Below, in pieces: positions 1 to 6,737 of a stretch of DNA of 40,164 nt (position 1 is the stretch's first letter; the number at the start of each line of letters is the position of its first letter). This DNA is from an uncultured Bacteroidales bacterium (lineage in GTDB: Bacteria > Bacteroidota > Bacteroidia > Bacteroidales > Muribaculaceae). A program made the translations under genes and the position numbers. Where the stretch lies: contig CACZNH010000022.1 of assembly GCA_902782465.1 (NCBI GenBank), forward strand, positions 1-40,164, in the 5' to 3' direction. The notes beneath the pieces were generated by a model. That model was not told the DNA's origin, made no database searches, and saw only the letters and a program-made list of their open reading frames with translations.

Positions 1-145
1 TAATATTATATGTATAATAATAAAAATTTTATAATTAATTTGCTTAATTTCCCGCCCGCAGGGCGGTTATAATCCTTGCAATTGAATTATGACACGGCCC
101 CTCGTTTATAACTAATCAAGAGATCAATCGTCACTCAAGAAAATA

Positions 146-169
146 ACTCCTAACTTCTCACTCCTAACT
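146..169. repeat. Short heptad tract in an AT-rich 170-bp edge region
   Basis: The trinucleotide ACT recurs at 146, 153, 160 and 167, exactly every 7 nt, just beyond the stop codon of the reverse-strand gene that ends at 171. The same 7-nt period is found in six other intergenic tracts of this window. The rest of 1-170 is very AT-rich and holds a small GC hairpin (52-57 against 61-66, three-base loop) not followed by a clear T-run on either strand. No gene is visible here. Confidence 0.6.
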
Positions 170-170
170 A

Positions 171-1187
171 TCATTCATAGCTTCGGTCAATCATTTCGGA
201 GCAGCGGTGGGTGAGGATGTGGATGCCGTCGTAGTAGCTCTCCAGGTCGTGAATCAGCGTGCTGTCGTTACTGAAGTCCTTGACATGTTCCTGGCCCATG
301 ATTTCGCACAGCGCGGCATGGTCGATGAGCGACATCGGCTGGCTGCGGAAGCGTGGCGGCACGATGATGATATACTCGATGTGGTTCTTGTTGAGCAGGT
401 CGGCAATCTCGCGCAGCACCGGCTCGTTGCTGGCATCGATGCTCAGCTGCATGGGATTGGGATGCGGCTGCATTTCTACGAGCCAGCGCCTTTCGTTATA
501 GTACTTCTCGGGGTCGCCCAGAATGATGGAGTCCAGGCCACGGCTGGAGTCCTCGTTGAGCACCTCGTCGCGTCCGCTGGGAATGGTCGCCATCTTGCCG
601 TCCTCGACGAGTTTGCTGCCCAAGCCGGGCCATGGAGCGATGTTGTAGAGCATCATGTAGGGGTCACGGAAGGCGTTGAAGTGCACAAAATGGAAGTGTA
701 GTCTCGACACCAGTGGCGACACATCGTAGTGCGGCACATAGGGCATCTCGTTCAGGCGCTGTTGGCGCTGGAACATCTCGTCCTCCATGATGAACAGGGC
801 GTGGCGCACATTGAAGCCGTGGTCGATGAGGTAACGCAGCTCGTCGCGGATGCCTGTGAGCGTGTTGGCGCCTGCGGTAAAGTGATAGACGCTGGCATCG
901 GGCGGCAGGTGGCGTTTCCAAGCCTCGGCGGTGAAGTTGCTGGAGATGGAAGAGCCGAAGATGAACGAGTCGTAGTGGTATTGCGGGTCGTAGTATTTCA
1001 GCCCCTCGATGGCAACGTAGCGCTTGTTGGGGATGCGCTCAAGGCTGTCGCCGGGGGCAATGGAGATGCCGTTATAGGGCCTAATGACCTTGAACGGGTC
1101 CAGCGCGGCATACAGTGCGACATAGGCCGCCACGGGCGACAATGCCAGCAGCGAGCGCAGGATGAACTTTTTGAGACCCGGTTTCAT
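171..1187 (-). CDS. SGNH-like exported protein, partner of MBOAT acyltransferase
   Basis: A 338-residue protein with one hydrophobic N-terminal segment (about residues 10-30, inferred signal anchor), so probably periplasmic. A serine in a GSSIS motif (residues 78-82) follows a hydrophobic strand, and DGIH near the C-terminus (D320, H323) resembles the Asp-x-x-His of SGNH/GDSL hydrolases such as DltD- or AlgX-type partners of membrane O-acyltransferases. It follows the MBOAT gene by 9 nt in the same direction, which is the usual arrangement of an O-acetylation pair: the MBOAT moves the acyl group across the membrane and the SGNH protein attaches it to a polymer. The ATG at 1187 was chosen; a GTG six bases upstream is an alternative. 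The polymer acylated cannot be deduced. Family assignment is inference from motifs and context. Confidence 0.75.
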   Translation of the reverse strand: MKPGLKKFILRSLLALSPVAAYVALYAALDPFKVIRPYNGISIAPGDSLERIPNKRYVAIEGLKYYDPQYHYDSFIFGSSISSNFTAEAWKRHLPPDASVYHFTAGANTLTGIRDELRYLIDHGFNVRHALFIMEDEMFQRQQRLNEMPYVPHYDVSPLVSRLHFHFVHFNAFRDPYMMLYNIAPWPGLGSKLVEDGKMATIPSGRDEVLNEDSSRGLDSIILGDPEKYYNERRWLVEMQPHPNPMQLSIDASNEPVLREIADLLNKNHIEYIIIVPPRFRSQPMSLIDHAALCEIMGQEHVKDFSNDSTLIHDLESYYDGIHILTHRCSEMIDRSYE

Positions 1188-1196
1188 CGTCACAGT

Positions 1197-2594
1197 CTAG
1201 AATTGGAAGTAGATGAACTGCATGTTGCGGTCCAGACTGGCAATCGAGATGCCTGCCAGCAGTCCCCAGTAGATAATCCAGCGCACCACGGTGGGGAAGG
1301 GCAGTCGCTTGAGCGGGAATTCCTGCTTGCGGCCCAGCCACTCGATGATGAAGAACGGGATGATGAAGAACAGTGGCTGCCCGAACACGGGACGCACGCT
1401 CCACGAGCCGTTGACGATGACGTCACAGATTTCCCTGAGGTGTGTGAAGCCGTTGGAGCGGAAAATCAGGAAGACGGCGGCAAATATCAGGAACGTCAGC
1501 AGACAGCGCGGCAGGTCGCGCAGTGTGGCGTGTTCGCTGAGTTTTTTCTTAGGCATGAAGATGAAGGGCAGCAACAGCAGGCCGTTGACGGTGCCCCAGA
1601 TGACGAAGGTCCAGTTGGCGCCGTGCCACAGGCCCGAGAGCGAGAACACAATCATCGTGTTCAGCGCTGTGCGCCATTTGCCCAGTCGCGAGCCGCCCAG
1701 CGGGAAATAGACATAGTGCCTGAACCAGGTCATCAGCGAGATGTGCCACCGCTGCCACAGCTCCTTCATGTTGCGCGAGAAGAACGGATAGCGGAAGTTG
1801 GGCTGCAGCTTGATGTTCATCAGCCTTGCCGAGCCGATGGCGATGTCGCTGTAACCCGAGAAGTCGGCGTAAATCTGCACGGCAAACAGGATGGCCGCCC
1901 AAATCATGCTCCAGGACTGGTAGTAGTAGGGGTTATAGAGCAGCTGGTCAACGTAGTAGCCCACGTTGTCGGCGATGATGACCTTCTTGGCAAGACCCCA
2001 CAGGATTTGCCGCATGCCGATGACGGCGTTGTCATAGTCAAAGGTCTTCTTGCGCAGGAACTGCGGCAGCAGGTTGATGGCGCGCTCGATGGGGCCTGCC
2101 ACCAGCTGCGGGAAGAAGGCGATGAACACGCCGAAGGCCACCGGGTTGCGCGTCGCCTTGATGTCGCCACGATACACGTCCACCGTGTAGCTGATGGCCT
2201 GGAACGTATAGAACGAGATGCCCACCGGCAGCAGGATGTTCAGCGTCGGCCAGTCAGGATTGAAGCCAAACAGCCCCAGCAGATGCACGAAGCTGTCGCG
2301 CATGAAATTCAGGTACTTGAACACCGCCAGGATGCCCGCGTTGAGCACGATATTGGCGGCAGCCCAGCTCTTGTCGTGGCACGAGCGGTCACCGCGCATC
2401 ATCAGCGCCGACCCCCAGGTGGTGAACGACGTGAGCACGATGAGGCCCAGCAGGCGCCAGTCCCACCAGCCATAGAACACATAGCTGGCGACGAGCAGGA
2501 ACAGGTTCTGCCATTTCAGGTGGTTGCGCAGCCCCCAGTAGATGAAAAACACCAACGGGAGGAACAACGCGTAGGTATAAGTGTCAAATTGCAT
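1197..2594 (-). CDS. MBOAT family O-acyltransferase (AlgI-like)
   Basis: A 465-residue polytopic membrane protein of the membrane-bound O-acyltransferase family, similar in layout to alginate O-acetyltransferase AlgI. Visible family motifs are NMKELWQRWHISLMTWFRHY followed by FPLGG in the middle, and SGLWHGANW with the presumed catalytic histidine towards the C-terminus. Many hydrophobic segments flank these. The open frame extends further upstream, but the ATG at 2594 (protein start MQFDTYTYALFLP) is preferred because a good promoter lies at 2619-2650, inside the longer frame. It is the first gene of a two-gene operon with the SGNH-like partner. Likely role: transfer of acetyl groups to an exported or surface polysaccharide; the substrate is unknown. 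Confidence 0.92.
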   Translation of the reverse strand: MQFDTYTYALFLPLVFFIYWGLRNHLKWQNLFLLVASYVFYGWWDWRLLGLIVLTSFTTWGSALMMRGDRSCHDKSWAAANIVLNAGILAVFKYLNFMRDSFVHLLGLFGFNPDWPTLNILLPVGISFYTFQAISYTVDVYRGDIKATRNPVAFGVFIAFFPQLVAGPIERAINLLPQFLRKKTFDYDNAVIGMRQILWGLAKKVIIADNVGYYVDQLLYNPYYYQSWSMIWAAILFAVQIYADFSGYSDIAIGSARLMNIKLQPNFRYPFFSRNMKELWQRWHISLMTWFRHYVYFPLGGSRLGKWRTALNTMIVFSLSGLWHGANWTFVIWGTVNGLLLLPFIFMPKKKLSEHATLRDLPRCLLTFLIFAAVFLIFRSNGFTHLREICDVIVNGSWSVRPVFGQPLFFIIPFFIIEWLGRKQEFPLKRLPFPTVVRWIIYWGLLAGISIASLDRNMQFIYFQF

Positions 2595-2617
2595 AACGTT
2601 CAGTATCGTAACAAATG

Positions 2618-2689
2618 GCAAAGGTAGTGCAAGTCGAGCGGAGAACCAAACAAAAATCCATTTTTGTTTGTTATCCCGAGACGCAGCCC
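2618..2689 (-). repeat. Promoter-bearing dispersed repeat, MBOAT copy
   Basis: Read on the reverse strand: head GGGCTGCGTCTCGGG (2675-2689), a perfect 10-bp inverted repeat with a 2-nt spacer (2648-2669), the 14-nt block CGCTCGACTTGCAC (2627-2640), then the -7 box TACCTTTG with no gap. The same order is found before coaX (10085-10165) and in decayed form at 14202-14260, 14604-14661, 33064-33121 and 35931-35952. Confidence 0.7.
2619..2650 (-). promoter_or_regulatory. Bacteroidota-type promoter for the MBOAT operon
   Basis: On the reverse strand, TACCTTTG (2619-2626) matches the -7 consensus TAnnTTTG, and TTTG (2647-2650) is the -33 box, 20 nt apart. Transcription would start about 20 nt before the ATG at 2594. 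The -33 box lies in one arm of a perfect inverted repeat (2648-2657 against 2660-2669). Confidence 0.8.
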
Positions 2690-2791
2690 ACTTTGCCCGA
2701 AAATGGCGAAACCACCGCAGGGAAAGACAGCTGATGCGACAAAATGCCACGTTGTGGGCCTTAGGCATGGTTTTTGCTCGTTTTTTGGTCG

Positions 2792-3937
2792 ATGTTTATC
2801 TATACTTATACCGATGTTGAGGGCAGCTCGTCGCGTCAGGTGGCGGGCGAGATTGACCATGTGCTGAAGCCTGCCTTTGGCGACAGGCCCGGCGTGAACT
2901 GCCGCCAGTGCACGGGTCCCCGCCTCAATGCCCGCATGCTTCAGGAGTATGAGGCTGCCCGCAACGAACTCGTCAACGGCATCATCACCGACGAGATGGT
3001 GCAACTTGTGGAACTGGGGCAGTATTCCGTGGGGCTGAACGTGAAATCACCCTGCGGACTGACATTATGTCATGCCGTGCAGGGCAACACCGCCTATTCC
3101 CGCATCGACATCGAGGATATGCACTATCACCAGCAGTGGAGTGGGGCGCCGATGGAGTCCATCGACCGCAGCCGCATCGTGGAGGCATCGCGCGTGTTCC
3201 TGCAGCATGCCCCCGAGTGGAAAGAGCGCATCGCCGAGGCCTTCAAGAACGACAGTAAGGGCGTGAAAATGCGCAATATGGCGCTGAACAATATGGATGC
3301 CTACCTGGCCCGTTACTTCGACGGCACGGGCATCACCTACCATTTTGACAAACGCCATGCCGACGGCCACAAGGCGCGCCTGCTGGTTCGCCTCAACTCC
3401 TACAAGACCCTGGACCTGCCCATTCCCCACGATGACTTCATCAACCACCTGGACCTGGTAAAGCCCTATATGGTCGAGTTTGCCTATATGGCTCGTGACG
3501 GCCGCTTTACCGTGCGCGGCGAGGTGCGTGACGACTGGCAACAGGCGCCGCGTCCCGATACGGCCGACGATGAGCCCGCAGCACCGCAGCACGGCATCAA
3601 GGGCTGGCTGCACCGCCTGGTTAGCGGCAGCGACGGCAAACCTGCCCCCGAGGCCCCGAAAACGGCCTTGCAGCAACAGGTGGACGAGCTGATGCAGGGC
3701 AAAAGCCTGCAGTATCACCTCACCGAGGATGAGGAGGAAGGACGCCGCGAACTGCACATCCGCCTGAACCGCGGCAAGTCGATGATTATCGACCTGAATC
3801 AAGGTGGTGACGTCAAGTCGCGCATCACGCATGACCTGGCCTATGTCTCGCGCCTGGTGGAATTGGGCAAGCTGTTCCCCTACCGCCTCATCGGTCCCCG
3901 CAAGAAAATCGACTGGATCACCGCTGAAAGGCATTAA
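2792..3937 (+). CDS. Unrecognised protein with internal duplication, next to MoxR/VWA pair
   Basis: A 381-residue soluble protein with no signal peptide or membrane segment; I do not recognise the family. It contains CRQC near residue 39 and two similar segments: about 181-235 (YHFDKRH then RLLVRLN and LDLPI) and about 306-365 (YHLTEDE then ELHIRLN and IIDLNQ), so part of the protein is a tandem duplication. A charged and proline-rich stretch joins the copies. The ATG at 2792 is used; a TTG lies 18 nt upstream. It is followed by a MoxR-type ATPase (95-nt gap) and a VWA protein in the same direction, which suggests that it is a third, possibly client or adaptor, component of that unit. That role is inference. 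No convincing promoter was found before it. Confidence 0.8.
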   Translation: MFIYTYTDVEGSSSRQVAGEIDHVLKPAFGDRPGVNCRQCTGPRLNARMLQEYEAARNELVNGIITDEMVQLVELGQYSVGLNVKSPCGLTLCHAVQGNTAYSRIDIEDMHYHQQWSGAPMESIDRSRIVEASRVFLQHAPEWKERIAEAFKNDSKGVKMRNMALNNMDAYLARYFDGTGITYHFDKRHADGHKARLLVRLNSYKTLDLPIPHDDFINHLDLVKPYMVEFAYMARDGRFTVRGEVRDDWQQAPRPDTADDEPAAPQHGIKGWLHRLVSGSDGKPAPEAPKTALQQQVDELMQGKSLQYHLTEDEEEGRRELHIRLNRGKSMIIDLNQGGDVKSRITHDLAYVSRLVELGKLFPYRLIGPRKKIDWITAERH

Positions 3938-3942
3938 GGAGA

Positions 3943-4028
3943 ATAGAAGCTATAGAAGCTATAGATACTATAAGGCTGACAACTGAGGACTAAGGACTAA
4001 AAACTAAAGACTAAAAACTAAAGACTAC
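3943..4028 (+). repeat. Two tandem arrays before the MoxR start codon
   Basis: Three 9-mers (atagaagct, atagaagct, atagatact) occupy 3943-3969. Six 7-mers of the form RRACTAA occupy 3987-4028: ggactaa twice, then aaactaa, agactaa, aaactaa, agactac. The ATG follows at 4033. The A-rich array would form the unstructured leader immediately before the start codon. Confidence 0.85.
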
Positions 4029-4032
4029 AATA

Positions 4033-5103
4033 ATGGCTATCACCATCAACACGGGCGACCTCAAGACGATACTTGAGACCACGCCATCGACACAAAACAT
4101 CCTGCTCGTGGGTAAACATGGCATCGGAAAGAGTGAAATCATCACCCGCCACTTCGAGGACCAGGGCATCCCCGTCATCGCCCTGTTCTTGGGGCAGATG
4201 AGTGACCCGGGCGACCTCATCGGTCTGCCCAACAAGGACGAGACGACCGGCAAGACCGAGTTCATGCCGCCCTACTGGTTCCCCATGGACGACAAGCCCG
4301 TGGTGCTGTTCCTGGACGAGATGAACCGCGCCCGTCCCGAAATCCTGCAGTCGGTCATGGACCTGTCGCTTAATCGCAAGCTGGCAGGACGCTCGCTGCC
4401 CCCCGGCAGCCGCGTCATCGCTGCCGTGAACGACGGCGAGGAGTACCAGCTCACCGACCTGGACCCCGCCCTGGTGTCGCGCTTCAACGTGTATTTCTTC
4501 AGCCCCACGGTGGGCGAGTGGCTCTTCTGGGCCAAGCAGCACGATATCGACCAGCGCGTCATCAACTTCATCGAGGAACACCCCGACGAGCTGGAGAAGA
4601 ACGTGGATATCAACAAGGGCACCTTTGACAAGACGCCCGACCGCCGCGCCTGGGTGCGTGTGTCGGGTCTGCTCAAGGCCAGCGGCAACATCACTGACAT
4701 GAACCGCCTGGCCAAGATAATTACCGGTGTCATCGGCGCCCGCTCGGCATCGATGTTCATCCAGTCGCTGAACCAGAGCCGCATGCTCACCGCCCGCGAG
4801 GTGCTGAGCGACTTCGGCGCCTGCCAGCGCGACCTGGCGTCCTACACCATGCCGCAGATGGCCATCATCAATGAGGGCATCTACCAGGTGCTGGAGCTGG
4901 GTGTGGACAAGAAGGCCGCCGAGGTGGTGGGCCGCAACCTGGTGCGCTACATCCAGTGGATGCTGAACAACGGCCGCCAGGAGGCCATTGCCCATTTCGC
5001 CTCGTTCTTTGAGAACGCCACCTATCCCAATGCCAACGCCTTCATTATGATGGACTGCCGCGAGGCCTTGGCATTGATTAACCAGATGATAGCCAACCTA
5101 TGA
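4033..5103 (+). CDS. MoxR-type AAA+ ATPase
   Basis: A 356-residue cytoplasmic AAA+ ATPase of the MoxR group. Walker A is GKHGIGKS (residues 27-34) and Walker B ends in LFLDE (D95, E96), followed by MNRARPE, where the RA pair is typical of MoxR proteins. A segment reading PPGSRVIAAVND follows, as expected for the sensor 1 strand. MoxR ATPases act as chaperones that remodel or activate partner proteins, usually with a VWA-domain protein encoded next to them. Here the last four bases (ATGA) overlap the start of such a VWA gene, so the two are translationally coupled. The substrate is unknown; the gene upstream is a candidate. Confidence 0.92.
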   Translation: MAITINTGDLKTILETTPSTQNILLVGKHGIGKSEIITRHFEDQGIPVIALFLGQMSDPGDLIGLPNKDETTGKTEFMPPYWFPMDDKPVVLFLDEMNRARPEILQSVMDLSLNRKLAGRSLPPGSRVIAAVNDGEEYQLTDLDPALVSRFNVYFFSPTVGEWLFWAKQHDIDQRVINFIEEHPDELEKNVDINKGTFDKTPDRRAWVRVSGLLKASGNITDMNRLAKIITGVIGARSASMFIQSLNQSRMLTAREVLSDFGACQRDLASYTMPQMAIINEGIYQVLELGVDKKAAEVVGRNLVRYIQWMLNNGRQEAIAHFASFFENATYPNANAFIMMDCREALALINQMIANL

Positions 5104-6290
5104 CCGTCGGCGAGCGCATAAAGACGATTTCGCAGGACTGGTTCCTCACCGAGCCGCTCATCTTTGCCGTGCTGTGCACCCATGCGCTGAAACGTAACGA
5201 CAACATGGGCTGTGACATGCGCTGCGGCAAGGGACTCATCGAGTACAACCCCGAGCGGCTGGAAGGCTTCGACGACAACCAGCTGGCCCTGCGCCTCAAG
5301 GCCGAGGTGGTGCGCATCATCCTCAAGCACCCCTACCAGCGCCAGCCCTACAACCCGCGTCGCGACGTGATGCGCCTGTCGAGCGACCTCACCCTGTGTG
5401 ACAACCTCGACGGGATGGACACCATCGGGCTGGAGCCGCCCACCATCTTCGACATCCCGCGCGACCAAGCCTTCGAGCAGTACTACTCGCTCATGGCGGG
5501 TCAGGTCATGCAGCTGGAAGAGAATGCCGACGGCGACGGCGTGCCCCTGGACATGGACCTGCCGGGCAAGGTCAGTGGAGATAGCAACGACCTGACCGAC
5601 AGCCTGCTGGATGCCGATGCCGGAGCGTCGCTGTGGGAGGAGGACGAGCTCATGAGCGAGAAGGTCAACCACGAGATTGAGACCGCGCAGCGCACCAACC
5701 AGTGGGGCTCGCTGGGCGGCGACCTCAAGGCCCTCATCGAGAGCACCCTCATCAGCAAGCAGAACTTCCGTGCCATCCTGAGCCAGTTCCGTGCCAGCAT
5801 CCTGAGCACCAAGCGTCACCTGACGCGCATGCGCCCCAACCGCCGTTACGGCTTTGACGCCATGGGCAGCCAGTATGCCTACAGCACCCACCTGCTTGTT
5901 GCCGTTGATGTGAGCGGCAGTGTCCCCGACGAGGACATCAAGAAATTCCTGGCCGTCATCAACCGCTTCTTCAAGCAGGGCATTGAGCGCATCGACGTCA
6001 TCGAGTTTGACAGCAAAATCACCACCGAGAAGCCCATCAGCCTCAAGCAAGCGACGGGCAGCATCCGTGTCACCGGCCGTGGCGGCACCAATTTCCAGCC
6101 TGCCATCGACTTTTACTACGAACACGAGGAATATGACGGCCTGGTCTTCCTCACCGATGGCTATGCCGCCATGCCCAAACTGCCCGACGACAAGCGCCAC
6201 AAGCCACTGGCGTGGATACTGACCACCCAGGGCGGCAACGAGGAAAACCTCAAGCCTTTCGGCCCCGTTGTACGCATCGCGGGCCTGTAG
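5100..6290 (+). CDS. VWA protein with degenerate DUF2201-type metallopeptidase domain
   Basis: A 396-residue protein with two domains. The N-terminal part resembles the putative metallopeptidase domain of DUF2201 proteins, but the zinc motif HExxH reads AEVVR (residues 68-72); only the following His (H77, in LKHP) and the later SSDL remain. The C-terminal part is a VWA-like domain with an apparently intact MIDAS: DVSGS (270-274), T330 in RGGTN, and D353 in LTDG. VWA domains bind a divalent metal and mediate protein contacts, and they commonly pair with MoxR ATPases. The start codon overlaps the MoxR stop. Likely a non-catalytic or re-purposed partner of the ATPase; loss of peptidase activity is inferred from the missing histidines. 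Confidence 0.88.
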   Translation: MTVGERIKTISQDWFLTEPLIFAVLCTHALKRNDNMGCDMRCGKGLIEYNPERLEGFDDNQLALRLKAEVVRIILKHPYQRQPYNPRRDVMRLSSDLTLCDNLDGMDTIGLEPPTIFDIPRDQAFEQYYSLMAGQVMQLEENADGDGVPLDMDLPGKVSGDSNDLTDSLLDADAGASLWEEDELMSEKVNHEIETAQRTNQWGSLGGDLKALIESTLISKQNFRAILSQFRASILSTKRHLTRMRPNRRYGFDAMGSQYAYSTHLLVAVDVSGSVPDEDIKKFLAVINRFFKQGIERIDVIEFDSKITTEKPISLKQATGSIRVTGRGGTNFQPAIDFYYEHEEYDGLVFLTDGYAAMPKLPDDKRHKPLAWILTTQGGNEENLKPFGPVVRIAGL

Positions 6291-6340
6291 CAAGTTCCGT
6301 TGCCACTGCTAACACAATTTAAGTTTTTTTCGCTCAACAA

Positions 6341-6371
6341 TGTCCTGCAAAAATTGTAATTTTGCAGGACA
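6341..6371. promoter_or_regulatory. Perfect 12-bp inverted repeat abutting the DUF4491 start
   Basis: TGTCCTGCAAAA (6341-6352) and its exact complement TTTTGCAGGACA (6360-6371) are separated by 7 nt. The right arm ends at the base before the TTG start codon at 6372 and overlaps a -7-like octamer TAATTTTG (6357-6364). No good -33 box is seen. It could be a terminator for the upstream operon (no T-run follows), an operator, or a leader hairpin. Confidence 0.6.
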
Positions 6372-6737
6372 TTGGATTTTCTGTCGACATATCACCTGCA
6401 GGGGCTGGTATTGGGCTTGTGTTCATTCCTGATTATCGGCCTTTTCCATCCCATCGTCATCAAGGGGGAATACCACTATGGGCAGCGTTTCAAGTGGGTC
6501 TTCGTGGTGGCGGGCATCGTCCTGTGCGTGGCCTCGTTGCTGGTTGGCAGCCTGTGGCTCTCGTCGCTGATGGGCGTGGGGGCGTTCTCGTGTTTCTGGG
6601 GCATCAAGGAGATGGCCGAGCAGCAGGAGCGCGTACGCAAGGGATGGTTCCCCCGCAACCCGCGCCGCAGCTACCCCTGGGACAAGACCCCGAAGGAAAA
6701 TCCCAATACTGACAACCAAGACACTGAAACCAAGTGA
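6372..6737 (+). CDS. DUF4491 family membrane protein
   Basis: A 121-residue protein with three hydrophobic segments (about residues 9-24, 40-58 and 62-78). It matches what I know of the Bacteroidota family DUF4491: GLVLGLCSFLIIGLFHPIVI at the start, a FSCFWGIKE segment, and RVRKGWFPRNPRR near the hydrophilic C-terminus. Function unknown; inner-membrane location inferred. The start is a TTG at 6372; the family normally begins just before the G-L-G motif, and no ATG is available in frame. Its stop overlaps the GTG start of the next gene (GTGA), so translation is probably coupled. Confidence 0.82.
   Translation: MDFLSTYHLQGLVLGLCSFLIIGLFHPIVIKGEYHYGQRFKWVFVVAGIVLCVASLLVGSLWLSSLMGVGAFSCFWGIKEMAEQQERVRKGWFPRNPRRSYPWDKTPKENPNTDNQDTETK

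Noticed and set aside
52-66. GC hairpin below the SGNH-like gene as a terminator
   Set aside because: Stem is only 6 bp, more than 100 nt from the stop codon, and not followed by a T-run on the reverse strand.
729-2627. Long open frame on the forward strand opposite the MBOAT and SGNH genes
   Set aside because: It is antisense to two convincing genes, has biased composition with many Gln, Val, His and Asp, and no recognisable domain. Similar long opposite-strand frames at 30402-32192 and 37485-39749 were rejected for the same reason.
2688-2776. Possible promoter for the gene at 2792 (CCACTTTG or GGTTTTTG as -7 box)
   Set aside because: Both lack the TA of the consensus and have no -33 box at the right distance.
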